Position numbers and translations under genes: made by a program. The notes beneath the pieces were generated by a model. That model was given only the letters and a program-made list of their open reading frames with translations. It made no database searches and was not told where the DNA came from. From NCBI GenBank assembly GCA_006844765.1, contig SPJV01000105.1, forward strand, positions 10,311 to 74,310: a stretch of DNA of 64,000 nucleotides. Reading direction: 5' to 3'. Positions 35,027 through 42,809 of this stretch are shown here, in pieces (the first letter of the stretch is position 1; each line of letters opens with the position of its first letter). The stretch comes from Alphaproteobacteria bacterium. GTDB lineage: Bacteria > Pseudomonadota > Alphaproteobacteria > UBA8366 > Aestuariispiraceae.

Positions 35027-35425
35027 TTATTTCTGCCGCCAACTTCCACTTTCTGTCTTGAACCAGTATCCGCCAGGGGCTTTTTGATAGATCGTCTTGG
35101 CATAAATCCGGCCGACCTGATCTGCAGAGGTGCCCTCGCTTTGGGCCTTGGAGGTGTAAAACTGTTTTCGTTTCTTGTTTATATCGGCGATCAGGGATTT
35201 GACGGCGCCTGTTGCGCCACCGGCATCCCTGATTTCGGCATAACCATCGAACCGTTCCCCAACCACACCGCTGGCACGCGGGCCATCCAAGGGATCCGCC
35301 AGCGCCGACCCGCTCGGGGCAACGGCAAGTGCGACCATTAACGCAATAAAGCCCGACGCCAGAATCTTAGCGAACCGGCGGATGCGCTTTGGGGTTGGAT
35401 TAGAAGATTGGGTTGGTTTCGACAT
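35027..35425 (-). CDS. ydbL: YdbL family protein (DUF1318)
   Basis: 132 residues from the ATG at 35425. A cationic N-terminus and hydrophobic segment (ILASGFIALMVALAVAPSGSALA) form a signal peptide. The mature part matches DUF1318: GPRASGVVGERFDGYAEI, LIADINKKRKQFY, a YxKxIYQKAPGGYWF segment and a C-terminal WRQK. In E. coli YdbL is a periplasmic protein that assists the YdbH-YnbE bridge. It overlaps the end of ynbE by 26 bases, and both follow ydbH, so this is the E. coli gene order. The longer start at 35479 is less likely because it would put extra residues ahead of the signal peptide. Confidence 0.88.
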   Translation of the reverse strand: MSKPTQSSNPTPKRIRRFAKILASGFIALMVALAVAPSGSALADPLDGPRASGVVGERFDGYAEIRDAGGATGAVKSLIADINKKRKQFYTSKAQSEGTSADQVGRIYAKTIYQKAPGGYWFKTESGSWRQK

Positions 35426-35594
35426 CTTCTTCAGCCTGCTCTTCGATACGAAGGCGGACATCCGCCTCCAGTTTGACATTGAGGTTGATCGTGATTGGCT
35501 CAGCCGGCGCAGTAACCTTGACCTCCGGTGAACATGCGGAAACTAACAACGGCGTCAGAACGAGCATTGGCAGCCATCGTCCGATCTTGGTCAT
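35400..35594 (-). CDS. ynbE: YnbE family lipoprotein
   Basis: 64 residues from the ATG at 35594. The signal peptide ends in the lipobox LVSAC, then SPEVKVTAPAEPITINLNVKLE, which closely follows the YnbE pattern (EPITINMNVKIE in E. coli). The remainder is acidic and ends NPIF. YnbE is a small outer-membrane lipoprotein that extends the YdbH groove. An upstream in-frame start at 35708 adds 38 residues ahead of the signal peptide and is rejected. Confidence 0.88.
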   Translation of the reverse strand: MTKIGRWLPMLVLTPLLVSACSPEVKVTAPAEPITINLNVKLEADVRLRIEEQAEEDVETNPIF

Positions 35595-35782
35595 GCTCAC
35601 TTTGGACAGACTATGCACGTTCTGTGTTCCCTTCATCCGCAGGCAGTCATAAGTCTGCCCGCTTCCGGCCATGAACGTGAGCATAGCCCGGCAACTAAGG
35701 CGAAGCAAAGGCGGTGTCGTGACGGGATCGGGGCGGGAGATCGGGGGAGGATCGTGATGATGCCGGGAAGAGCGTAGCAGCC

Positions 35783-38700
35783 CTATTGCGCTTTGCTGAC
35801 AGCCTTGCGCAGGCGGTCCAAGACACGGTCTGTCGTGCTGAAGGCCTGTTCTGCCAATCCGACGATTTTGTCAAAATCGGTTTCGAGATTGATGTTGATA
35901 TTGAAAACCCTGCCGTTTTCAACTGCCGGGCTATGGCCGCTAAGGGATATACTGATAACACCATCTTGGCCGGGGATGCGTGTGATCCCGAGCTCCAATT
36001 TCTCGTATCTGAAATCCTTCAAGGCTTCGATCATCAATTCCACATATTCGTGATGACCGCCGAGTGCTTGCTGCACTGCCGGGTTGTCTATCCGGATAAT
36101 GCCACCGGATGCGGCTGTTAGCTGCCCGCCTTCGATTGCGAAACCATCGGGGGATGACGAAACAGGAAGGGAGCCTGAAAGAATACCGGTGGCAAACACC
36201 CCCTCCAGATCGATAGCCGCGACGATGGGGGTTAACCCGATGTCTGTTAACCGAACCAAACCGTCAAAGCTGTCATTCTCCGGCTCATAAAGGGCGCTCA
36301 AGATTGATCCAAACCCACCGAAGAGCGGAAAGCGTGCTTCTGGAATTCTGACGGCTGCATTTTCGTCGAGACTGAATTGACCATTGACGGGTATGACCGC
36401 GACCCCGGGGATATCGATTGTCACTTCAAATTCGCGGGGGCCGATTGTTGCGGGCGGACGGGAGAGGTCGAAGGCAATGTCACTGATAATATTGCGCAGC
36501 TGGGCCCCTTTGTTGCCGATGGCGATCTCATCAAGTTGCAGATTTGCACGCCCGATCGGCCCATTTGGCGTCATGGTCACGGTGGCATTCGCCGTCAGGG
36601 TTCCCGCAACGTTGTTAATCAACTCCGATAAAATTGGACTGATATCTCCGGGTTGCGTTCCGTTGGGGGTAAATTGAATAGGGGCGGCGGCTACTCTGAT
36701 CCGTGCAGGTTCCGTTTTGGGCAGCGATATGTCGATATCAACGGCTGGTGCCGCGCCGCCTGGCGCGAGTGTCCCGATGATAGAGATGTCGCCATTGCGG
36801 TTGTTGCGAACTTCCAGCGCGATCTCACCGGGGCCGGAAATCAAGTCGTTCCCATTGAGTCTCAAGCCCTCAGCCGTTGCATTCATACTGCCCTGTTCCC
36901 CCCGCCAGTCCATGGTGAAGGTGAGCCCGCTCAACGCAGTTGCTGGTTCCGAAAGCGTCAATGCGGGGGTTTGGCCAGTGATGCTAAGGCGCCCCTTTGA
37001 AAGTCGGGTATTAAGAAGTAATTCGTCAAAAGAAACGGCTTTTTCGGCATCCAGACCAAGCGTAAGCGGCGGTATCGCAAATGACGCCCGAAAAGCGTTA
37101 TCCGGTAATCGAAATTGGGCCGCCCGGTTGGCTAGGGTTAGTGAAAGGGACTCTGGCAACGTTAATTCGCCGGCTTCTTTCAATGTGATCTGATCCAGGG
37201 TTAGTTTGCCTCCACGATAGACAATGACATTTGTGTGGCCGTCTGGGGTCTGTTCCAACTTTCCCGATAGGCGAAGCTTGAGCTTGGTTCCGGGGATTGG
37301 CGTCGACTTATCTGCCTGGGCCGCAGCGGTCATGGAGAAAGAAGAATGTGCCGATAATCCCCCTTCGTTTTTCTGTCCGACGGTGATGTCGGAAAGTTTG
37401 ATTTGCGCAGATGATATGCGGCCAGGACGGCTGGGAAGGAGCGGGGCGCCAACTTCTGCGTTTTGAAGGCGAATATCGATGCTGCTGAGAGCGGCATTTA
37501 AGTCGCCTTGTTCATCCAGTTCGACCGTGATGTCGGGTATCCTGACACGTGCTTCGTCCAGCTTTGCACTGCCGAGGTCTAGCGGTCCGGTATTCAGATT
37601 GGTGCCTTCGAGCGCCAAAGACAGCCCGTCAGGACCAACGGTAAGGTCTTCAAGCTTTGGCAGGTGAAGCTCGATTGATCCGGAGCTCGCGACCAACCCT
37701 AACTGCCCAGATACGAATAGCTCACCAGATGGTGCCAGTTGGATTGTCATGTCGGCGGGATGTGCTGACGATCCGGCACTTATGGAAACAGGGCTTTCTA
37801 ATACTGACAGATCGAGCCCGTCGATTTTTGTGGTCTCCCAAAGCGGTGATCTCGTTGGATGAACTATGGCGGATAGGACCTCTGACCCCCGAAGATGGAT
37901 CGTGCCTTCATCGAACTCCAGTGTCGCGCGCGTTGATAGCTCTCGCCCTTCGATGTCGAGCGTGTCGATTGCCGGCAGGCGATCCGCCTCTGCAGAGAGG
38001 ATGGCATAGCCGGACAGGCCTTCTACAAGAGTGGCACGACCGGCGGGTGTCGATAGATCTGCGGCCAGCGCCGCCGGGGCTATACCCGCATCAATGCTGA
38101 GGGTCAGTTGCCCCTTGGCAGGAGCATCATAACCCAGATGTCGGGCCCAACGGGGCAGGTCGAGGATCAAATCACCGACCACATCCGCATCTCTGGGCAG
38201 TCCATTGGCTTCCTGCCCCTTTAGCGTGATTGACAGGGCGGCGCTATCATTACCGTTCCGGGACCGCCCCAGAAAATCGACAGAGAGAGGCCAAATATCG
38301 GGAGCATTCGGCGCTTCGATGGCGAGATCGATATCGACAACGTCCTTTGTTGCTGAATTATCGATGGCAACTTGGGCCTCTTCTAACAAGATAGCGCGAA
38401 CCGGCAGGGGTGGAAGGACAGGTGTCTGTGATCCAGAGCTGTCATTTGTCGACGTCGTGTCGGCTTTTGGCACCGGGAATCCTTCGATGGAGACCACACC
38501 TGCGTTGTCGACGGATAGGGAGAGACGTAACCGGCTCAAGACAATCTGGTCGATAACGCCGAATTGCCACAGGCCGTCCGGGTCGTACTCGGCAGAAATT
38601 CGCTCCAAAACCGTATGGGAGCCGATCTGGATTTCTTCTATGACAGCGTCGGTCAAAGAGAGTGTGGTTACGTTGAAATCGACCTCAACACCCAAGGCTT

Positions 38701-38857
38701 GCTTGGCGAGTTTTGGGCCCAGCGTGTTTAGCAACTCGATCCGAAAGACCAGAACGGCCAGGATCAGATTGGCCACGATCAGCAGCAGGTTGAAGGCTAT
38801 GCGGCCGGAACGTGCCAAAGCAAAGCGATCAGAAGATGTTAAGCAAAGAAGCTCCAA
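35783..38857 (-). CDS. ydbH: YdbH-like intermembrane phospholipid transport protein (AsmA/TamB-like)
   Basis: About 1024 residues. An N-terminal membrane anchor (IAFNLLLIVANLILAVLVF) is followed by a long beta-rich body made of amphipathic strands, the YdbH (DctA-YdbH) layout. The C-terminal part contains SPILSELINNVAGTLTANATV and GGHHEYVELMIEALKDFRYEKL, as in YdbH. In E. coli YdbH, TamB and YhdP are redundant inner-membrane-anchored bridges carrying phospholipid to the outer membrane. The annotated start is a TTG at 38857 overlapping the coxG-like stop; a second TTG at 38818 is equally possible. ynbE and ydbL follow, with 188 bases before ynbE. Confidence 0.9.
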   Translation of the reverse strand: MELLCLTSSDRFALARSGRIAFNLLLIVANLILAVLVFRIELLNTLGPKLAKQALGVEVDFNVTTLSLTDAVIEEIQIGSHTVLERISAEYDPDGLWQFGVIDQIVLSRLRLSLSVDNAGVVSIEGFPVPKADTTSTNDSSGSQTPVLPPLPVRAILLEEAQVAIDNSATKDVVDIDLAIEAPNAPDIWPLSVDFLGRSRNGNDSAALSITLKGQEANGLPRDADVVGDLILDLPRWARHLGYDAPAKGQLTLSIDAGIAPAALAADLSTPAGRATLVEGLSGYAILSAEADRLPAIDTLDIEGRELSTRATLEFDEGTIHLRGSEVLSAIVHPTRSPLWETTKIDGLDLSVLESPVSISAGSSAHPADMTIQLAPSGELFVSGQLGLVASSGSIELHLPKLEDLTVGPDGLSLALEGTNLNTGPLDLGSAKLDEARVRIPDITVELDEQGDLNAALSSIDIRLQNAEVGAPLLPSRPGRISSAQIKLSDITVGQKNEGGLSAHSSFSMTAAAQADKSTPIPGTKLKLRLSGKLEQTPDGHTNVIVYRGGKLTLDQITLKEAGELTLPESLSLTLANRAAQFRLPDNAFRASFAIPPLTLGLDAEKAVSFDELLLNTRLSKGRLSITGQTPALTLSEPATALSGLTFTMDWRGEQGSMNATAEGLRLNGNDLISGPGEIALEVRNNRNGDISIIGTLAPGGAAPAVDIDISLPKTEPARIRVAAAPIQFTPNGTQPGDISPILSELINNVAGTLTANATVTMTPNGPIGRANLQLDEIAIGNKGAQLRNIISDIAFDLSRPPATIGPREFEVTIDIPGVAVIPVNGQFSLDENAAVRIPEARFPLFGGFGSILSALYEPENDSFDGLVRLTDIGLTPIVAAIDLEGVFATGILSGSLPVSSSPDGFAIEGGQLTAASGGIIRIDNPAVQQALGGHHEYVELMIEALKDFRYEKLELGITRIPGQDGVISISLSGHSPAVENGRVFNININLETDFDKIVGLAEQAFSTTDRVLDRLRKAVSKAQ

Positions 38858-39560
38858 GCCCGATCAAGATAATGATCAGAACCCAGGTAAATGGCCCGAA
38901 ACCCCGCGTGGCCTTAATGTCCTTCGTCGCTTCGACAGCAGCTTGCGTCGCCTCTGCCTTCAGGTCCGGTGTGGCTTCGGGGGGAGCCTCCCCCTCCGGA
39001 ATTGGATCGGGGGCAGGTTCTTCTACCGAAACTGTGGCGGGGCCGGGGGAAGGCGGATCGATGTCTGGTGTTGCTTCAGCGGCGGTGTCATCTCCGGGAC
39101 CGCTTTCTGCCGCCGGCGCGCGCGCAGCGACGGCCTCTGAGAATTTCTCGAAGAAATCATTCGCATATTTCTTGGCGGTCGAATCGATAAGCCGCGCGCC
39201 GATCTGTGCCATCTTGCCGCCGACCTGCGCATCGACCTTATAGGTCAGAATGGTCTCGCCGCCGTCCTCGGCAAGTGAGACATCCGCGCCGCCCTTGGCG
39301 AAACCGGCGGCCCCGCCTTTGCCTTCTCCAACAATCGTGTAGCTTTCAGGTGCATTAATGTTTTCAAGCTTTACGGCACCTTTGAAGACTGCGCTGACCG
39401 GGCCAACCTTGGCTTTCACCGTCGCTTCGAACCCGCCGTCTTCATCGCGTTCGAGAGATTGGCAACCTTTGATGCAGGCCTTTAGAACCTCTGGATCATT
39501 CAGCGCGTCCCAAACTGTTTCGCGCGGTGCCGGAATGCGGATTTCGCCTTGCATGTCCAT
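38829..39560 (-). CDS. coxG: CoxG-like SRPBCC (START-like) protein with C-terminal membrane anchor
   Basis: 243 residues. Residues 1-150 are the CoxG SRPBCC domain: IPAPRETVWDALNDPEVLKACIKGCQ, VSAVFKGAVKLENI and VGGKMAQIGARLID. A Pro/Glu/Ala-rich linker (about 155-215) leads to a single membrane helix (FTWVLIIILIGLGASLL). CoxG recruits CO dehydrogenase to the membrane in carboxidotrophs, and homologues may carry quinones. It overlaps the ydbH start by up to 29 bases and is 6 kb from the coxDE operon. No oxidoreductase subunit genes are in the window. Confidence 0.9.
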   Translation of the reverse strand: MDMQGEIRIPAPRETVWDALNDPEVLKACIKGCQSLERDEDGGFEATVKAKVGPVSAVFKGAVKLENINAPESYTIVGEGKGGAAGFAKGGADVSLAEDGGETILTYKVDAQVGGKMAQIGARLIDSTAKKYANDFFEKFSEAVAARAPAAESGPGDDTAAEATPDIDPPSPGPATVSVEEPAPDPIPEGEAPPEATPDLKAEATQAAVEATKDIKATRGFGPFTWVLIIILIGLGASLLNIF

Positions 39561-39622
39561 GGTCGTTCGTTCCTGATCGGTTAATCTTGATCTCGATTGG
39601 AGAGTCTGAATTGTTATAAACT

Positions 39623-39643
39623 CTGTCTCGCTTGAGGAGACAG
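39623..39643. promoter_or_regulatory. perfect hairpin/operator-like inverted repeat between divergent genes
   Basis: CTGTCTC (39623-39629) and GAGACAG (39637-39643) form a perfect 7-bp inverted repeat with a 7-base loop. It sits in the 205-base divergent region between the coxG-like gene and the Panacea-like gene. No T-run follows, so a protein-binding operator is more likely than a terminator. The regulator is unknown. Confidence 0.4.
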
Positions 39644-39765
39644 TAGCGAAGGGCGCTTTGGGAAATCAAGCTTTACGGTCTATATACGGCGCTTGGAGCC
39701 AATCAAAATAGCGTTGAAGCTCGGTTATCGGTCAATCCTCAAGGGCTGATGTTAAGAGAAAAGTG

Positions 39766-40317
39766 ATGGCAGCTGATAAGAACAAGAGGCGGTTTCGGGC
39801 AACAGCGCCCTTGATTGCGTCGTCCTTGGATGCGGCGGTATGGCTACACGACCGCGGGCGCCGTGGCGACGGACATGTCCAAATGCAGCAGTTGCATTGT
39901 CTACTCTATATGGCGCAGGGAACCTATGCGGCCGTGAATTATGGACGCATGCTGATACCTGCTACCTTTGTCGCAGAAGACAACGGGCCTATTGAGCCGA
40001 CCGTATTCCATGCTTTTGAGGATGGTCGACCGCCCTTGTCGCCAAGACGGTTGGTGCCCCCGGCAGAGAATTTCTTGAGCAGCATTTGGCGGAAACTTGG
40101 CCATCACTCAACAGATCACTTGGTCAAACGTATCAGGGAACACCGGACATATCGCGAAGCCTTGGCGAATGAATCCGGTACGGTCATCCCGCTTGATTTC
40201 TTTGCGGATGACTTTCGCGAACATAAGCCGCCGGGCGCCAAGAAGGTCAAAACACCGGATGGGCGCGCCTTGGAAAAATGGATACCAACCGCAAAACCGG
40301 CAGGTCGAGAGCTCTAG
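39766..40317 (+). CDS. Panacea/SocA-like domain protein
   Basis: 183 residues from the ATG at 39766 (a GTG lies one codon earlier). The core HVQMQQLHCLLYMAQGTYAA, then NYGRMLIPATFVAEDNGPIEPTVFHAF, resembles the Panacea domain of SocA/GepA-type proteins (pattern LQKLLYFAQGW, GPVxPxVYxxF). SocA is an antitoxin and ClpXP adaptor in Caulobacter. Here no short toxin-like gene is adjacent; the next gene is an antiporter 140 bases away. The protein has an extra cationic N-terminus and a C-terminal extension with PDGRALEKW. It could be a non-TA Panacea protein. Confidence 0.65.
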   Translation: MAADKNKRRFRATAPLIASSLDAAVWLHDRGRRGDGHVQMQQLHCLLYMAQGTYAAVNYGRMLIPATFVAEDNGPIEPTVFHAFEDGRPPLSPRRLVPPAENFLSSIWRKLGHHSTDHLVKRIREHRTYREALANESGTVIPLDFFADDFREHKPPGAKKVKTPDGRALEKWIPTAKPAGREL

Positions 40318-40340
40318 AGACTGCAGGAGCAGGGTACCAT

Positions 40341-40367
40341 AGCTCGAAGTGTGGTGGGCTTTTTTTG
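40341..40367 (+). terminator. weak intrinsic terminator after the Panacea-like gene
   Basis: AGCTC (40341-40345) can pair with GGGCT (40356-40360) using one G-T pair, followed by a run of T to 40366. The stem is short, so it is a weak candidate. It lies about 24 bases past the stop and before the antiporter gene. Confidence 0.35.
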
Positions 40368-40457
40368 AACTACAAGGTCTGCCATAGTTCGCGGATGATT
40401 AAGACTTTGTGCGTGTCTCGGGTTTGAGACGGCGAACGGAGCGAGGGGGATTTTCGC

Positions 40458-41900
40458 GTGACACTCTTTAAGACCGTCGGAACGGTTTGCCTGCTTGCCC
40501 TGCTTTTTGCGATGGGCGCCGGCGCTAACGAAGCCTTTGCCGCCGGGGCCGGTGCCCCCCATCTGGACGGCGGGCAACTTGGATTGCTATGGGTCGTTCC
40601 CTTTGCCGGCATGCTGTTGTCGATTGCACTCTTTCCCCTGGTTTTGCCGCATTTTTGGCATCTCCATTTCGGAAAGATTTCCGCCTTTTGGGCGATTTGT
40701 TTCCTGGGCCCTTTCACCCTGCTGTTCGGTTGGAATCTAGCGCTGTTCGAGCTGCTGCATGTAATGTTTCTTGAGTATATCCCCTTCATTATTCTGTTGC
40801 TGGCGCTATTCACAGTCGCTGGCGGTGTCCGTCTGAAGGGGCGCCTGACCGGGTCACCGATCGTCAATACAGGTATCTTACTTCTAGGAACTGTTATCGC
40901 GAGCTGGATGGGAACGACTGGGGCGGCGATGCTGTTAATCCGTCCGATCATTGCTGCGAATGAGAAACGCAAATATCGGGTTCACACGATTGTTTTCTTT
41001 ATTTTCTTGGTGGCCAATATCGGTGGATCGCTGACCCCGTTGGGGGATCCGCCGTTGTTCCTCGGGTTCTTGAAGGGAGTCTCTTTCTTCTGGCCGACGA
41101 CGCATATGCTTCTGCCGATGGCAATGGTGTCGGTCATCCTGCTCGTTATCTACTTCATTTTGGATACGATCCTTCTTAAGAAAGAGGGAGGGCTGCCGGA
41201 AGCGGAGCGCGGAAAACCGCAGGAAGCCTTGGGCATTGAAGGGGGTATCAACATTCTCCTGCTTGGAGGGATTGTTGCGGCGGTCTTGATGTCCGGTACC
41301 TGGCGTCCGGATGTATCCTATGAAATCTTCCACATTCATATCGATCTGCAGAATGTTGCGCGGGACGTGGCGTTGCTCGGGTTGGCAGGCCTTTCCTGGA
41401 TCCTCACGTCACGGGACAGCCGGGCGGCGAATGGATTTACCTGGTTTCCGATTGTTGAGGTTGGAAAGTTGTTCGCCGGTATTTTCATTACCATCGTGCC
41501 CGCAATCGCCATCCTTAAGGCTGGTACCGATGGCGCACTTGCCGGGATCATTGATCTGGTCAGCAAAGATGGGCAGCCGGTGGATTCGATGTATTTCTGG
41601 GCGACGGGCGTTCTTTCCAGTTTCCTGGATAACGCACCGACCTATCTTGTGTTCTTCAATACCGCCGGCGGAGATGCAGAATCCTTGATGGGGCCAATGG
41701 CATCTACCCTGTTGGCTATTTCAGCCGGCGCCGTCTTTATGGGGGCAAATACCTATATCGGGAACGCGCCAAACTTCATGGTCAGGGCAATCGCTGAGGA
41801 TCGTGGCATCGCCATGCCCAGCTTCTTCGGTTACATGCTATGGTCGGGAGCAATCCTGATACCTTTGTTCTTGCTGACAACCTTCGTATTTTTCCTGTAG
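40458..41900 (+). CDS. sodium:proton antiporter, NhaD/ArsB-type ion transporter superfamily
   Basis: 480 residues starting at GTG, preceded by GAGGGGG about 9 bases away. The first 28 residues look like a signal sequence. About eleven hydrophobic helices follow. Conserved motifs include SWMGTTGAAMLLIRP, NIGGSLTPLGDPPLFLG, a helix-breaking SSFLDNAPTYLVFFN and MGANTYIGNAPNFMV, which together mark the NhaD-like branch. It probably exports Na+ or Li+ in exchange for protons at the inner membrane. It is monocistronic; a nitroreductase gene begins 51 bases later. Confidence 0.88.
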   Translation: MTLFKTVGTVCLLALLFAMGAGANEAFAAGAGAPHLDGGQLGLLWVVPFAGMLLSIALFPLVLPHFWHLHFGKISAFWAICFLGPFTLLFGWNLALFELLHVMFLEYIPFIILLLALFTVAGGVRLKGRLTGSPIVNTGILLLGTVIASWMGTTGAAMLLIRPIIAANEKRKYRVHTIVFFIFLVANIGGSLTPLGDPPLFLGFLKGVSFFWPTTHMLLPMAMVSVILLVIYFILDTILLKKEGGLPEAERGKPQEALGIEGGINILLLGGIVAAVLMSGTWRPDVSYEIFHIHIDLQNVARDVALLGLAGLSWILTSRDSRAANGFTWFPIVEVGKLFAGIFITIVPAIAILKAGTDGALAGIIDLVSKDGQPVDSMYFWATGVLSSFLDNAPTYLVFFNTAGGDAESLMGPMASTLLAISAGAVFMGANTYIGNAPNFMVRAIAEDRGIAMPSFFGYMLWSGAILIPLFLLTTFVFFL

Positions 41901-41951
41901 AACGTGTCAGCGATTGTTTAAATTTGCCAGGACGAGGGATATTTTACCGCT

Positions 41952-42794
41952 ATGAAGCCTATCCTCGGATTTGCTGATCTATGGTGGGCGCGCTTCGGTG
42001 TGCGTCCTCCCACTTTGCCGAAAATGACCGGTACTCCGCTTGTTGGTGGGATGCTGCGGCGTGCAAGCTGCCGTAGTTTCAAGCCGGAACCGGTTTCAGA
42101 AGCATTGATCAATCTGGTGCTCGGCGTCGCGCAATCAGCGCCATCCAAGTCGGATCTGCAACAATACTCGATCATCGTTGTTGAGGACCCTGCCAAGCGG
42201 AAGGAAATCGCCCGATGGTCCTCCATTCCGGATTGGGCGGGCAAGGCGCCGCATCTATTTATCTTCTGCGCCGATATCCGGCGGCAACAAGCGATCAGCC
42301 ATTTCCGGGATAAGAAACATAGAAACAATACCTTGGACCATTATACGAATGCGGTGACCGACACCTCTCTCGCGCTTGGCTTTGCAATCTCGGCGGCTGA
42401 GGCGACAGGGCTGGGATGTTGCCCTTTGAGTGTCGTTCGCAATCATATTGAAGAGGCAACAGCGTTGTTCGAGTTGCCTGATGGGGTATTTCCACTTGCC
42501 GGCCTTGCGCTAGGGATGCGGGACGAACGCGATCCACGGACATTGCGTTTACCGCCGAATGTGGTGGTGCACCGGGACCGTTACGAGGACACCGGTCTTA
42601 AGGCCGAGATCGATCGCTATGATGATCGGCGGCACGCGCGGAAACCAATCCCCCGGAACAAGCAAATTGAACCCGACAGACATGGCACTTCAGATCGTTA
42701 TACCTGGTCTGAAAATGCGGCGCGGCGACTATCCGTGACCGAGCGTGAAGAGTTTCTGTCTTTCCTTAAGGGCCATGGCTTTAACCTGGATTAA
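41952..42794 (+). CDS. nitroreductase-family FMN oxidoreductase
   Basis: 280 residues. The family start is RRASCRSFKPEPVSEALINLVLGVAQSAPSKSDLQQY, with the FMN-binding R-x-S-x-R pattern. GLGCCPLSVVRN and PLAGLALGMRD follow at the expected positions near 157 and 184. A long tail after 200 carries DRYEDTGLKAEIDRYD, as in NfsA-like members. The enzyme would reduce nitro or quinone compounds using NAD(P)H. The C-terminal 60 residues are extra and rich in charged residues. Its stop is 15 bases from the convergent EAL gene. Confidence 0.88.
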   Translation: MKPILGFADLWWARFGVRPPTLPKMTGTPLVGGMLRRASCRSFKPEPVSEALINLVLGVAQSAPSKSDLQQYSIIVVEDPAKRKEIARWSSIPDWAGKAPHLFIFCADIRRQQAISHFRDKKHRNNTLDHYTNAVTDTSLALGFAISAAEATGLGCCPLSVVRNHIEEATALFELPDGVFPLAGLALGMRDERDPRTLRLPPNVVVHRDRYEDTGLKAEIDRYDDRRHARKPIPRNKQIEPDRHGTSDRYTWSENAARRLSVTEREEFLSFLKGHGFNLD

Positions 42795-42809
42795 GGTCCG
42801 CGTCTGACA

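Noticed and set aside
35400..35708. Longer start of ynbE at 35708
   Set aside because: It adds 38 residues before a clear lipoprotein signal; 35594 gives the right family length.
38205..39140. 311-residue plus-strand frame across ydbH and coxG
   Set aside because: It covers two clearly supported minus-strand genes and has Ser/Arg-rich, non-homologous content.
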